Source of the DNA: Conexibacter woesei Iso977N
GTDB lineage: Bacteria > Actinomycetota > Thermoleophilia > Solirubrobacterales > Solirubrobacteraceae
Direction: 5' to 3'
Length of the DNA stretch: 64,000 bases
Assembly (NCBI RefSeq): GCF_000424625.1
Contig: NZ_AUKG01000001.1
Span: forward strand, 1,240,001 to 1,304,000
Position 1 is the first letter of the stretch, and the number at the start of each line of letters is the position of its first letter. The notes below the pieces were generated by a model. That model saw only the letters and a program-made list of their open reading frames with translations. It made no database searches and was not told the DNA's origin. Positions 1-8,563 of this stretch are shown here, in pieces. Both the position numbers and the translations under genes were made by a program.

Positions 1-1
1 C

Positions 2-2110
2 AACTACTGCGGCGATCCGTCGGAGGCCGCCTGCGGCAGCGATGCACTGCAGACCTACCGCCCGACCCGCTACACCGGCTCCAACGGCCAGTTCCAGACG
101 TTCGGCTACGACACCTCCGGCAACCTGACCAACGTCGCCGACGGCGACTCGAGCAGGCCGGCGCAGAACCAGGCGACGCTGAGCTACGACCCGTCCGGGA
201 GCGACACGGTCGCCCGCGACGGCACGTTGCGCTCGGCGACCGACGGCAACGGCAACAGGACGACGTTCGGCTACAACTCGCTGCGGCAGCTGACGTCGAT
301 CAACCCGCCGGCGGCCGGGACCAACGGCGTCGTCGGGACGCAGCTGGGGGCCACGGGCATGACCTATGACTCGCTCGGCCGGCTGGCGACGCTGACCGAC
401 GGCAAGGGGCAGGTCCACACGTTCTCCTACGACGCGATGGACCACATGACCAAGGATCTGCTGGGCAGCGGCGACTACTTCAGGTACACGTACGACGCCG
501 ACGGCAACCTGACGCAGCGCGACGAGAGGAGGGGCGGTACGACGACGACCTCCACCTACGGGTTCGACGCGCTGAACCGCGTGAGCAGCGAGTCGTTCCC
601 GTCCGGGCAGAGCAACACGTACGCCTACACGCTCAACAGCCAGCTCTACACGCTGGCGACGACCGGCGGGACGACGACGTATGGCTATGACGCGATCGAC
701 CGCGTGACGTCCATCACCGATCCCAGCAGCGCGGTCGTCAGGTACGCCTACGACGACGGCACGACCGGGGGCACGCCGCGGACGATCACTACGACGATGC
801 CCGGTAGTGCGACCACGACGACGTCGCTCAACCAGTCCGGGCGCCCGACCTCGATCGTCACCAAGAGCTCCGGCGGCACCGTGATCCAGAGCCGCTCGTA
901 CGGCTACGGCTGGACCGACGCGTCCGGTGCCCGGGTGGGCGCGCAGGTCAGCTCGATGAGCGACCTCGCCGGCAACGCCACGTCGTACAGGTACGACCAG
1001 ACCGGTCAGCTGGCCGATGCCAAGAAGGTCAACGGCTCGACGACCGACGAGCTGGCGTGGACGTTCGACAGGGCCTCCAACCGGACGTCGAAGACCCGCA
1101 GGCTGACCGGGAGTGCCGACGCGGTCACCAGCTACAAGTACAACAACAACAACCAGCTGTGCTGGACGGTGCCCGGGGGCTCGGCGAACGCCTGCAACAG
1201 CACGCCGACGGGCGGGACCGGGTTCACCTACGACGCCGACGGCAACCAGCTGACCGGTGGTCCGGGAGGGTCGTTCGCCTACGACTCGTACAACCGGACG
1301 ACGGCGATGGGCTCGACCAGCCTCGGCTACCTCTCGCCGACCCAGAACGAGCTGGCGTCCTTCGGCTCGACGTCCATGCAATACACCGCCCTCGGCCTCT
1401 CCGCCGAGATCAACGGTACCGCCAAGACCTACATCATCCGCGACCCCTCAGGAAACGCCGTCGCTCAGCGACGCGTTAGCGGAACCACGTTGCAGGGCAC
1501 CGACTACTACGTGTCCGACAACCTCGGCTCCACGACCGCCCTCCTGACCTCCGGCTCGGTGGCTCGTTCCTGGACCTACGACCCTGACGGCACACCGGCC
1601 TCCTCGGGCTCAGGCGCCTCAACCGACCTCCTCTTCGCCGGCGGCCAGTCCCTCTCAAACGGCCTCACCCACTTCGGCGCCCGCTTCTACAACCCGGCCC
1701 TCGGCCGCTGGACCCAGCACGACCCCCTCCAGCAGGCTTCCGACCTTACCCAGGCCAACCAGTATGTCTACGCCGGTGGCGACCCGCTTAGCCAGGCTGA
1801 TCCGACGGGCCTCTACTCATGCGCGGGCGTGACGTTGCCCGTTTGCGATCTCACGTCCGGCATCGACCGAGTGCTCCACCCCGTAAACAAGGCGGCTGGA
1901 GGTTGCGTGCGAGGCGCAGCCGTTGGTGCTTTACGGGGTAGCGCGGGCGGCGCAGCTGCCGGATGCGTTTCGGGGGCTATTACCGGCAAGGGGATCGCAG
2001 GCAATGTCCTGTACTACGGATGGAGCGAAGGTCTCCGGCCCCTGGCGCGGCTCTACACCTGCTACGGGGCGGAATACGAGGACACGTGTAACGACCTCGG
2101 AGGCAAGTGA
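2..2110 (+). CDS. RHS/YD-repeat protein, 3' part (polymorphic toxin candidate)
   Basis: The frame is open from the first bases of the window, so the gene begins upstream and only about the last 702 codons are present. It is made of YD repeats (YDxxGNL, YDAMDH, FTYDADGNQ, FAYDSYNRT) and ends in an RHS core: GARFYNPALGRWTQHDP, then NQYVYAGGDPLSQADPTGL at about 1765-1813. In RHS proteins the core closes a shell and everything after the DPxGL boundary is a variable tip, often a toxin. The tip here is 98 residues (1814-2107) with several Cys and a Gly/Ala zipper-like stretch (AVGALRGSAGGAAAG), which suggests a membrane-active segment rather than an obvious nuclease. Base composition falls towards AT in the tip. 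The small membrane gene just downstream may be its immunity partner. The RHS call is firm; the toxin role is inferred. Confidence 0.9.
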   Translation, partial: NYCGDPSEAACGSDALQTYRPTRYTGSNGQFQTFGYDTSGNLTNVADGDSSRPAQNQATLSYDPSGSDTVARDGTLRSATDGNGNRTTFGYNSLRQLTSINPPAAGTNGVVGTQLGATGMTYDSLGRLATLTDGKGQVHTFSYDAMDHMTKDLLGSGDYFRYTYDADGNLTQRDERRGGTTTTSTYGFDALNRVSSESFPSGQSNTYAYTLNSQLYTLATTGGTTTYGYDAIDRVTSITDPSSAVVRYAYDDGTTGGTPRTITTTMPGSATTTTSLNQSGRPTSIVTKSSGGTVIQSRSYGYGWTDASGARVGAQVSSMSDLAGNATSYRYDQTGQLADAKKVNGSTTDELAWTFDRASNRTSKTRRLTGSADAVTSYKYNNNNQLCWTVPGGSANACNSTPTGGTGFTYDADGNQLTGGPGGSFAYDSYNRTTAMGSTSLGYLSPTQNELASFGSTSMQYTALGLSAEINGTAKTYIIRDPSGNAVAQRRVSGTTLQGTDYYVSDNLGSTTALLTSGSVARSWTYDPDGTPASSGSGASTDLLFAGGQSLSNGLTHFGARFYNPALGRWTQHDPLQQASDLTQANQYVYAGGDPLSQADPTGLYSCAGVTLPVCDLTSGIDRVLHPVNKAAGGCVRGAAVGALRGSAGGAAAGCVSGAITGKGIAGNVLYYGWSEGLRPLARLYTCYGAEYEDTCNDLGGK

Positions 2111-2133
2111 CCTGACTGGGAACAAATAAGCAC

Positions 2134-2364
2134 GTGCGTTCCTTCATTGGCTGTCTAGCGACCGCATGTCTAACGCTCTCCATCCCGGGCGCGGTCATAG
2201 TTAAGATCTTCGACTCGGGTCCCTTGTATTACCTGGGGGCAGCGATGATCGGAGGCGGATGCGCTGGCTTCCTCATGTTCACGGCGGGGTACTGGCTGGC
2301 GGCGTTGTTCACCGACTCGCCTCCACCTGACCCAAGGGACGAAGAGGCCGATCGACAAGCTTGA
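2134..2364 (+). CDS. Small two-helix membrane protein, candidate immunity protein
   Basis: 76 residues from a GTG start, 23 nt after the RHS stop. Two hydrophobic segments (about residues 5-25 and 30-57, with a GAAMIGGGCAG glycine-rich turn) are followed by an acidic, proline-rich tail. I do not recognise a named family. Its place directly behind an RHS tip, its size and its two membrane helices match what is known of immunity proteins that guard against membrane-acting tips of polymorphic toxins; that role is inference. The DNA (TAGCGACC, CATAGTTAAG, TTGTATTACC) is clearly less GC-rich than the rest of the window, which fits recent exchange together with the toxin tip. No good ribosome binding site is visible, so translation may be coupled to the RHS gene. 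Confidence 0.6.
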   Translation: MRSFIGCLATACLTLSIPGAVIVKIFDSGPLYYLGAAMIGGGCAGFLMFTAGYWLAALFTDSPPPDPRDEEADRQA

Positions 2365-2374
2365 GCGAGTGTGG

Positions 2375-2791
2375 CTACGTGATCGCGCGGTACGTCAACA
2401 CCACGCGCCCCAGCACCACGACGTCGCCGTCTGACAGGTCGGCTTCGGTCACCCGGCGGCCGTTGACGAAGGTGCCGTTGGCACTCCGGTCGTCGAGCAG
2501 TCGCGCTGAGCCGGCGGCTCGTAGGTGGAGGATGGCGTGGCGGCGGGAGACGCTTTGGTCTTCGAGCCGGATGTCGGCGGCGAAGCCGCGGCCGAGGTGC
2601 GTGGTGCCGTCGTGGAGCGGCAGCAGGACGCGCTCGCCGGAGTCGGCGTCGTCGAGCTCGAGGTAGCGGCCGGGATCGGGGGCCTCGGAGAGCGGGACCA
2701 TCTCGCGGCGATTGCGGAAGCCGGTGCGGGGGAGAGCGTCGAGGACGGTGGTGCGGGTGTCCTCGCTGATGGGGAGCGTCGAGGGAGCCAT
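2375..2791 (-). CDS. FHA domain protein
   Basis: 138 residues. I chose the ATG at 2791 because GGGGAGGAG lies about 9 nt upstream. The C-terminal half is a forkhead-associated domain: HLGRGFAADIRL (GR of strand 3-4), DQSVSRRHAIL (the SxxH phosphothreonine pocket) and DDRSANGTFVNGRRV (the NG loop). The end of the chain, DGDVVVLGRVVLTY, closes the beta sandwich. FHA domains bind phosphothreonine peptides and often report Ser/Thr-kinase signalling; no kinase is in this window. The N-terminal 50 residues are charged and have no recognisable fold. It converges with the small membrane gene, 10 nt apart. The opposite strand has long open frames here that I treat as shadows. Confidence 0.85.
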   Translation of the reverse strand: MAPSTLPISEDTRTTVLDALPRTGFRNRREMVPLSEAPDPGRYLELDDADSGERVLLPLHDGTTHLGRGFAADIRLEDQSVSRRHAILHLRAAGSARLLDDRSANGTFVNGRRVTEADLSDGDVVVLGRVVLTYRAIT

Positions 2792-2849
2792 GACGCACAA
2801 GCTCCTCCCCGAACCTGAGCAGAACCTCAAGACGAGATGAGAGCCCGCG

Positions 2850-3161
2850 ATGGATCTGGCGCGCGGTCGAGCCGACGCGACCGTTAGCCTCCGACCCTCG
2901 ATGTCCTCGGAACGACCGCTCACCACGCCCGACGGCCGCCTGGCCCTCCGCCTCCTGGAAGAAGCCGGCAGCAAGGGCCTGTCGGTCGCCGACATGCGCA
3001 GGGAGGGCCTGCAGATGCCGGCCCAGGCGCTGTACGAGGTGGAGCTCGCGGGCCACAAGCTGGAGCGCAAGTCCGGCCGGACGCGCCTGCGCCCGCACGA
3101 CGCGCCGCCGCCCAAGCCGTTCGAGATGCCCCCGAAGGTGAGGGTCCTTCCGCGGTCCTAA
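2850..3161 (+). CDS. Small protein with winged-helix-like core
   Basis: 103 residues from ATG 2850, or 86 from the in-frame ATG at 2901; the second start gives the more protein-like N-terminus (MSSERPLTTPDGRLALRLL), but neither has a clear ribosome binding site. The core ALRLLEEAGSKGLSVADMRR, followed by ALYEVELAGHKLERKSGRTR, reads like a three-helix plus wing arrangement, with the basic wing ending in RTRLRPH and a proline-rich tail. Function is not recognised. It stands alone, divergent from the FHA gene and 105 nt upstream of the chemoreceptor, with a hairpin at 3217-3232 between them. It could be a DNA-binding protein; that is a shape-based guess. Confidence 0.5.
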   Translation: MDLARGRADATVSLRPSMSSERPLTTPDGRLALRLLEEAGSKGLSVADMRREGLQMPAQALYEVELAGHKLERKSGRTRLRPHDAPPPKPFEMPPKVRVLPRS

Positions 3162-3216
3162 GTAGGACGGCGGCGTCCCGGAAGCGCTGCAAAACCGGCG
3201 CATCCGGACCCGTCGG

Positions 3217-3232
3217 TCCCCCAGCCGGGGGA
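3217..3232. terminator. Short GC hairpin between small gene and chemoreceptor
   Basis: TCCCCC(AGCC)GGGGGA is a perfect 6-bp inverted repeat 35 nt before the chemoreceptor start and 55 nt after the preceding stop. There is no T-tract, so it could equally be an operator in the chemoreceptor promoter. Confidence 0.35.
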
Positions 3233-3266
3233 TGAACAACGCCGGCATTCGGCCGACCAAGCGGTC

Positions 3267-5060
3267 ATGAGCCTCTCCGTGCGTGGCAAGCTGCTTGCCG
3301 CTTTCGCCGCCATGTTCCTGCTGACCGCCGCGATCGGCGGGCTGGCCCTCACCAAGCTCTCGGGCGTCGCCGACGACGTGCACACGCTGGGCCACGCCAC
3401 GGTGCCGCAGACCGAGGCGATGGGTGAGATCACCACCCTGACCAACAAGATCCGCAAGGACCAGCTGCACTACCTGCTCGTCTACACGAAGGCGGACGCG
3501 GCCGGGGTCATCGACGACCTCAAGGGCGACCACGAGGACCTCACCGCGCTCTACGCGAAGTTCAGGCCGAGCGACCCGACCTACAAGCAGGCCATGGCGC
3601 TGAAGGCCGCCGTCGCCAGGTACGAGGCGACCGCCGCGCCGTTCCGCAAGCTCCAGGACGGTGGCGATCAGAAGGCCGCCGCCGCCGCGATCGACAACCC
3701 GGAGTGGGACAACGTCAAGGCCGCGATGAAGGCCTGGCAGGCCGCGCAGGTCAAGCACGCCAACGACTTCGCCCAGCACAGCCAGGACCGCGCGTCGACC
3801 GCCAAGCGCAACATCGTCATCGGCCTGGTCCTCGCGCTGTTCGTCGGGATCGCGCTGGCGCTGGTCATCTCCGGCCGCATGGCCGCCCGCATCAACGCGG
3901 TCGTCAAGCGCCTCGCCGCGCTGCGCGACCAGGACACCGCGGACCTCCGCCAGGGCCTGGACCGCTTCGCGCAGGGCGACCTGACCGTCACGGTCGCGCC
4001 GACCACCGAGCCGCTGACCGACGCGTCCGGCGACGAGCTCGGCGAGCTGGCCCGCGCGGTCGACTCCGTCCGCGAGTCCACCGGCGCGTCGATCGACGCC
4101 TACAACGCGTCGCGTGACGCGCTGGCCGGCCTGATCGGCCAGGTCGCGGGCACCGCGTCCACGGTCTCCGCCGCCTCGCAGCAGATGGCCGCCGTCTCCG
4201 AGGAGACCGGCCGCGCCGTCGGCGAGATCGCCAACGCCGTCGCCGAGGTCGCCGCCGGCACCGAGCGCCAGGTGCGCGCGGTCGGCTCGACCAAGCAGCT
4301 CACCGAGGACATGGCCGACGCGACCCTCGCCGGCCAGCGCCGCGCGCAGGAGACCGGCGAGGCCGCCCACCGCGCTCGCGACCTCGCCGCCGCCGGCGCC
4401 GAGGCCGTGCGCCAGGCGACCGACGCGATGACCGCCGTCCGCGAGGCCTCCTCAGAGGCGACCGGCGCGATCCGCGCGCTGGGCGACAAGTCCGAGGAGA
4501 TCGGCGGCATCGTCGACACGATCACCCAGATCTCCGAGCAGACCAACCTGCTCGCGCTCAACGCGGCGATCGAGGCCGCCCGCGCCGGCGAGCAGGGCCG
4601 CGGCTTCGCGGTCGTCGCCGACGAGGTCCGCAAGCTCGCCGAGGAGTCCCAGCAGGCCGCCGCGTCGATCGCGGGCCTGATCGGCGAGATCGTCAGCGAG
4701 ACCGGCCGTGCCGTCGAGGTCGTCGAGTCCGGCCAGCGCCGCACCGACGACGGCGCCCACACCGTCGAGCAGGCGCGCGAGTCGTTCGTCGCCATCGGCG
4801 GGTCGATCGAGGAGATGACCGACCGCGTCGGCCAGATCGACGAGGCGATCACCCGCATCAACGGCGCCGCCGAGCGCGTCCAGGCCGACATGACCGAGGT
4901 CGCCGCGGTGGCCGAGCAGTCGTCTGCGTCGTCCGAGCAGGTCTCGGCCTCGACCGAGGAGACCTCCGCGTCGGCGACCGAGATCGCCACCTCCGCCGAG
5001 CAGCTCGCGCGCTCCGCCGTCGAGCTCGAGGAGCTCGTCGGGCGCTTCACGTTGGTCTAG
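3267..5060 (+). CDS. Methyl-accepting chemotaxis protein
   Basis: 597 residues with standard chemoreceptor architecture. TM1 spans about residues 8-30, followed by a roughly 150-residue helical periplasmic/extracellular sensor (four-helix-bundle type), TM2 about 181-203 ([19 protein letters not shown]), a HAMP domain about 204-260, and a long cytoplasmic coiled coil about 280-595. The conserved signalling tip [20 protein letters not shown], then [15 protein letters not shown], lies near residues 420-460 and would contact CheA/CheW. Alternating EQ/EE pairs in the helices are typical methylation sites. No che genes are nearby, so it is an orphan receptor. A second copy of its last 50 or so codons, diverged, occurs at the far end of the window (63832-64000). 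It is followed by a strong terminator. Confidence 0.95.
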   Translation: MSLSVRGKLLAAFAAMFLLTAAIGGLALTKLSGVADDVHTLGHATVPQTEAMGEITTLTNKIRKDQLHYLLVYTKADAAGVIDDLKGDHEDLTALYAKFRPSDPTYKQAMALKAAVARYEATAAPFRKLQDGGDQKAAAAAIDNPEWDNVKAAMKAWQAAQVKHANDFAQHSQDRASTAKRNIVIGLVLALFVGIALALVISGRMAARINAVVKRLAALRDQDTADLRQGLDRFAQGDLTVTVAPTTEPLTDASGDELGELARAVDSVRESTGASIDAYNASRDALAGLIGQVAGTASTVSAASQQMAAVSEETGRAVGEIANAVAEVAAGTERQVRAVGSTKQLTEDMADATLAGQRRAQETGEAAHRARDLAAAGAEAVRQATDAMTAVREASSEATGAIRALGDKSEEIGGIVDTITQISEQTNLLALNAAIEAARAGEQGRGFAVVADEVRKLAEESQQAAASIAGLIGEIVSETGRAVEVVESGQRRTDDGAHTVEQARESFVAIGGSIEEMTDRVGQIDEAITRINGAAERVQADMTEVAAVAEQSSASSEQVSASTEETSASATEIATSAEQLARSAVELEELVGRFTLV

Positions 5061-5083
5061 CCGACAGCGACATCCGAATGGTT

Positions 5084-5109
5084 CGAAGGCCCGCTCCGGC
5101 GGGCCTTCG
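5084..5109. terminator. Bidirectional rho-independent-like terminator
   Basis: CGAAGGCCCGC(TCCG)GCGGGCCTTCG is a perfect 11-bp stem with a 4-nt loop, 24 nt after the chemoreceptor stop and between two convergent genes. A second weaker inverted repeat (AAGAGCTCCACC at 5115-5126 with GGTGGAACTCTT at 5145-5156, one mismatch) and TTGCC/GGCAA at 5156-5168 follow and could serve the regulator on the other strand. Confidence 0.8.
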
Positions 5110-5221
5110 CTTTGAAGAGCTCCACCAGTACGACAGACGCCCCCGGTGGAACTCTTTGCCAGTGGCAAGGAGCCCGCCGAGGGCGTCGTGAAGAACTTCT
5201 GAAGTGTGGCGCGTTGCCGCT

Positions 5222-5860
5222 CTAAGCGGAGGCGCGCCGCGTGCGCTTCATGGGAGTCCTCTTCTTCGTGGACTCCGGGATCTGGTTGCTGAGCGGGACC
5301 GACTCGAAGCCGAGCAGGACGACGCCGGCGTCGATCGCGCCCTCGTCGCCGGCCCTGGCGATCCGCTTCTCGGCGTCCGCCGAGATCTTGTCGATCCTCT
5401 CCAGGAACTTCGCGGCCTCGGCCGTGATGGCGGCCCAGCCCTTGTCGTCCACGCGCGCGGTCTTGCGCTCGAGGACGGCATCGCTGCGGTCGAACCCGCC
5501 GGCCGCGGCCGACGCGTTCGTGTAGTCCTCCAGCATCTTCAGCTGGGAACCGACGGCCGCCTGCTTCGCCACGGGCGAAGCCTTCGACCAGTTCTCCTCC
5601 GTGACCTTCGGGCGTGCCTTGGCCTTGTAGTGGTGCTCGACGGCACCACGGACGCGCGTCTCGTCGACGAGCTCGATCAGGCCGAGCTTGTGCAACGTAC
5701 GCACGTGGTAAGCGGTCGCGCCGAGCGTGGTGCCAAGCCACTGCGACAGCTCGTTGGGGCTGGCCTTGCGCTCCGAGAGCATGGCCATGATCCGGACACG
5801 CACGGGATGGCTCATGGCCTTCACGTAGCGCGGATCATCAATGGCGGTGATGGGCTTCAC
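5222..5860 (-). CDS. ArsR-type winged-helix transcriptional regulator
   Basis: 212 residues from a GTG start. The N-terminal 75 residues are a winged helix of the ArsR/HTH_20 type: KAMSHPVRVRIMAMLSERKA, then SPNELSQWLG and GATAYHVRTLHKLGLIELVD as recognition helix and wing. The remaining 135 residues form a helical effector/dimerisation region with no cysteine cluster, so metal sensing is unlikely. This arrangement is common among actinobacterial MarR/ArsR-like repressors whose ligand is unknown. The C-terminus is very basic (KKRTPMKRTRRASA). Divergent sequence upstream carries a perfect 10-bp inverted repeat (5897-5953), a candidate autoregulatory site. Confidence 0.8.
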   Translation of the reverse strand: MKPITAIDDPRYVKAMSHPVRVRIMAMLSERKASPNELSQWLGTTLGATAYHVRTLHKLGLIELVDETRVRGAVEHHYKAKARPKVTEENWSKASPVAKQAAVGSQLKMLEDYTNASAAAGGFDRSDAVLERKTARVDDKGWAAITAEAAKFLERIDKISADAEKRIARAGDEGAIDAGVVLLGFESVPLSNQIPESTKKRTPMKRTRRASA

Positions 5861-5896
5861 AGTCCGTCCAGGGGTAGTGACTTCTAAAGGCGGTGG

Positions 5897-5953
5897 AGGC
5901 GAACCTTAGCTGCCCGGCCAGTCGGCTTGGGCAATTTCTGTTCAGGTTCGCCT
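5897..5953. promoter_or_regulatory. Candidate operator of the ArsR-type regulator
   Basis: AGGCGAACCT (5897-5906) and AGGTTCGCCT (5944-5953) are a perfect 10-bp inverted repeat, 37 nt apart, in the upstream region of the regulator. Arms this far apart suggest two half-sites bound by separate dimers or a loop. Autoregulation is inferred from position only. Confidence 0.45.
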
Positions 5954-5986
5954 GCTGGAATTGTGCAAAGACACTCAGTCCTAGTC

Positions 5987-6006
5987 AATCCTCCGATCGG
6001 GGGATT
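5987..6006. terminator. Palindromic hairpin downstream of NUDIX gene
   Basis: A 20-nt near-perfect palindrome (AATCC-T-CCGATCGG-G-GGATT, one G:T pair) lies 36 nt past the end of the minus-strand NUDIX gene. It is placed to act as that gene's terminator, though it could also belong to the regulator promoter. Confidence 0.4.
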
Positions 6007-6041
6007 CCGCACAACTGAAAATCGATGGCGTTTGCTGAGCG

Positions 6042-6671
6042 CTAAATGGTCACGCCCGCGATGCGGCGCAGATCCGGAGCGATCAGGGGCAGATACGGTG
6101 CGGGGACGAGTTCGGATGCGTCGACCTCGATGTCCTGGACGTCCGTTCCGTCCCAGGCCCGGCCCCTGACGGTCGACGCGCTGGACGCGTTGCCGTCAGC
6201 GGCTTCGGTGGCCAGGGTGGTGAACGCGTCGTGATCGACGAGCACGAGCCCGGCCACCTCGACGCGGTCGAACGCCGTCCATTCCTGCAGCGGGCGCTCG
6301 TCGCGCACCGCGAAGACATGCTGCAGCTCACGGTTCACGATGCCCGAGCGCTCCGGATCGGCCACCCGGTGCACCCCCAGGGACTCCAGTTCGTCGAACA
6401 CATAGACGGTGCCCAGCTCCTCCTCGGCCTCGCGCAACCCGTCCTGAACCGCTTCACCGGCGAGCAGGTGGCCGGCGGCGCTGGCGTCGAGGAACGAGGG
6501 CCAGGAGGACTTGTCCGGCGCGCGCCGCTGGAGCAGCACGCCATCGGTCCGCACCACCCACAGGTGGAAGGCGAGATGCCAGTCGCCGTCGCGGTGGACG
6601 GCGTCGCGGCGCTTGACCCCGGTGTGCCAGCCGCGCTCGTCGAACACGTCGAGCAGCTCGTCGTCCGCCAT
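6042..6671 (-). CDS. NUDIX hydrolase
   Basis: 209 residues from ATG 6671 (MADDELLDVF); the frame is open further upstream, to 6788, but that would overlap the divergent sigma gene. The fold is that of the IPP-isomerase-like NUDIX group: an N-terminal DVFDERGWHTGVKRRDAVHR strand pair, WHLAFHLWVV, then the NUDIX box GHLLAGEAVQDGLREAEEEL. The box has the REx2EE metal-binding core but only six residues between the first Glu and the RE pair instead of the textbook seven. Enzymes of this group cleave nucleoside diphosphates linked to another moiety; the substrate cannot be read from sequence. It is monocistronic and divergent from the ECF operon. Confidence 0.85.
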   Translation of the reverse strand: MADDELLDVFDERGWHTGVKRRDAVHRDGDWHLAFHLWVVRTDGVLLQRRAPDKSSWPSFLDASAAGHLLAGEAVQDGLREAEEELGTVYVFDELESLGVHRVADPERSGIVNRELQHVFAVRDERPLQEWTAFDRVEVAGLVLVDHDAFTTLATEAADGNASSASTVRGRAWDGTDVQDIEVDASELVPAPYLPLIAPDLRRIAGVTI

Positions 6672-6782
6672 GTCCCGGGACGGTAGCGGGAGCGGAGCGT
6701 CTGCGTGCCACTTCGGCACGTGGGAAGCTGGCGGATAGTGATCACCGGTAAGGATCGCCGCGCGCGTGGACATGGAGGTGTC

Positions 6783-7310
6783 GTGCACGATGCGCCGGCC
6801 GTCGAGCGGCTGTTCTCAGACCATGCGGCCGCCGTCCTGGCCTACGCGCTGCGGCGCGCCGACCGGGCGACCGCCGAGGAGGTCGCCGCCGAGGTGTTCG
6901 TGATCGCCTGGCGGCGCGCCGACCGGATCCCGCAGGCCGAGCCGCTGCTGTGGCTCTACGCGGTCGCGCGGCGGCTGCTGGCCAACGAGCGCCGCGCGGA
7001 ACGACGGCGCGCGGCGCTGCACGACGTGCTCGGCCTGCTCGCCACGCGCGGGCATCAGGCTGCGCCCGCGCCGGGCGGGGATGCCGGCGCGGGCGCCGAG
7101 CTGCGCGAGGCGCTCGCCGCCCTGCGCCCCGCCGACCGCGAGGTCCTGATGCTCACGGCGTGGGAGGGCCTGGACGGTGCGCAGGCCGCGCGCGTCCTGG
7201 GCTGCTCGCCGCAGGCCGTGCACACGCGGCTGCATCGCGCGCGGGCACGGCTCGCCGCGCAGCTGGGCCGGACCGCACCCGCCGACTCCTCCGAGGTGAC
7301 CACAACATGA
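6783..7310 (+). CDS. RNA polymerase ECF sigma factor
   Basis: 175 residues from GTG 6783, preceded by GGAGG at 6774-6778. Sigma region 2 covers about residues 5-70 (RLFSDHAAAVLAYALRRAD, EVFVIAWRRADRIP, PLLWLYAVARRLLANERRAE). Region 4 covers about 110-165 (ALAALRPADREVLMLTAWEG, AQAARVLGCSPQAVHTRLHR). It has the minimal two-domain ECF layout. The stop codon overlaps the start of the next gene (ATGA at 7307-7310), so the two are translationally coupled. The partner is a membrane protein with a short N-terminal soluble part, as expected for a sigma/anti-sigma pair. The alternative ATG at 6705 would place translation over the divergent NUDIX promoter. Confidence 0.9.
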   Translation: MHDAPAVERLFSDHAAAVLAYALRRADRATAEEVAAEVFVIAWRRADRIPQAEPLLWLYAVARRLLANERRAERRRAALHDVLGLLATRGHQAAPAPGGDAGAGAELREALAALRPADREVLMLTAWEGLDGAQAARVLGCSPQAVHTRLHRARARLAAQLGRTAPADSSEVTTT

Positions 7311-8563
7311 ACGACCATCTGCTCGACGACCTGCGCGCCGCCAACCCCGTCCCGGACCCGGACGCGCTGGAGCTCCCGGCCACGCTGGCCGCCCGCGCGC
7401 TCGCGGGCCCGGAGCCGCGCGCGCCGCGCGCCCCGCGCCGCCGCCTGCTCCCCGCCGCCGGCGTCCTGGCCGCCGCGGGCGCGGCGGTGGCGTTCCTGCT
7501 GCTGGCGCTCGGCGGCGGCGGGGCCGGGACCCCGGACCTCGCCGCGCGCGCCTACGCGGCGAGCGCCGCGCACGGCGTCACCCACTGGCGCATCGACATG
7601 GCCGGCTTCGACGCCAACGGGCGGCAGCGCTCCCATCAGCGCCAGGAGGGCTGGAAGCGCGGCGCGACGATGCACGTCGTCTGGACCGAGTTCCATCACA
7701 GCAGGCCACACGTCTCCTTCGACTACCGGCAGGTCGGCCGTAGGACGCGGGCGTGGATGTCGGTCAGCGACACCTACAACGACACCACGTTGCCCAAGAG
7801 GCGCACGCTCACCGGCGAGGACGTCACGTTCCGCTTCGGCGACCCGATGGTCGCGTTCCGGCTCGCCTACCAGCAGCACCGCCTGCGCGACCTCGGTGGC
7901 GGTCGCTTCGGCGTCGTCTTCAAGCACATCTCGTTGGGCGACGTCGTCTACGAGGTCGAACCCGAGACCGGCCGTCCGCTGCGGCTCGTGCTGTCCGGCA
8001 ACCCCAAGGGGACGCGCGAGGTCTGGACGTTCACGACCTACGAGTCGCTGCCCGACACGCAGGCCAACCGCGATCGGCTGCTCCTGCTCCCGCACCCCGG
8101 CGCCGGCCCGGGCGACGAGGACCCGGCGACGTGGTTCCGGGCCCTGCGCGACGGCGCCAGGCCGCCGGCACGCTGGCAGGCGGTGATCGACAAGACGGCC
8201 GGTGCGCGGCGCTTCGGCGAGGACCCGAGCACCGCGCGCGTCCTGACCAAGGACGTGTTCCTGGTCGCCGGAAGGCACTACGTCTGCATGGACTCGGTGT
8301 CGATGCCGAGCGGCTCGCCGAAGCTCGCAAGGATGCTCGGCCCGAGCCTCGGCGGAACGTGCGTCCCGATCAAGAAGGCGCTCGCCAACGGGATCGCGGT
8401 CGGGCTGGGCGACAGCACGATCCTCGCGGTCCGCGACGGCGTCAGGGCGGTCGACGCGCGCCGCTGGACGGGCGCGTGGAGGCGCTTCCCGGTGCGCGGC
8501 GGCTACGTGCGGCTGCCGGGCGGCCCGAGCCGCGGCAGCTATCAGGTGCGGCTGGTCTCCTGA
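7307..8563 (+). CDS. Membrane-anchored anti-sigma-like protein
   Basis: 418 residues, start overlapping the sigma factor stop. Layout: about 65 cytoplasmic residues (MNDHLLDDLRAANPVPDPDA, the usual N-terminus of sigma-coupled membrane proteins), one transmembrane helix about 45-68 after an RRR cluster (LLPAAGVLAAAGAAVAFLLL), and a roughly 340-residue exported domain. The outer part is rich in beta strands and W/Y/F residues (THWRIDMAGF, VYEVEPETGRPLRLVLSG), like LolA/LppX-type or sigma-regulator sensor folds, and has a Cys pair (YVCMDS and GTCVPI). I infer that it holds or responds to the ECF factor; no classical HxxxCxxC zinc anti-sigma motif is seen. Its last 22 nt overlap the convergent gene. 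Confidence 0.75.
   Translation: MNDHLLDDLRAANPVPDPDALELPATLAARALAGPEPRAPRAPRRRLLPAAGVLAAAGAAVAFLLLALGGGGAGTPDLAARAYAASAAHGVTHWRIDMAGFDANGRQRSHQRQEGWKRGATMHVVWTEFHHSRPHVSFDYRQVGRRTRAWMSVSDTYNDTTLPKRRTLTGEDVTFRFGDPMVAFRLAYQQHRLRDLGGGRFGVVFKHISLGDVVYEVEPETGRPLRLVLSGNPKGTREVWTFTTYESLPDTQANRDRLLLLPHPGAGPGDEDPATWFRALRDGARPPARWQAVIDKTAGARRFGEDPSTARVLTKDVFLVAGRHYVCMDSVSMPSGSPKLARMLGPSLGGTCVPIKKALANGIAVGLGDSTILAVRDGVRAVDARRWTGAWRRFPVRGGYVRLPGGPSRGSYQVRLVS

Noticed and set aside
300-1750. DNA-level repeats in the RHS gene
   Set aside because: They are the protein YD repeats, diverged at DNA level, not a separate repeat element.
2229-4370. Minus-strand frame of about 700 codons opposite the chemoreceptor
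   Set aside because: Antisense shadow of the chemoreceptor and of the 2850-3161 gene; Arg/Gly/Leu-rich with no recognisable domain.
5222-5860. Calling the ArsR-type protein a metal sensor
   Set aside because: No cysteine or histidine metal motif in the recognition helix or C-terminus.
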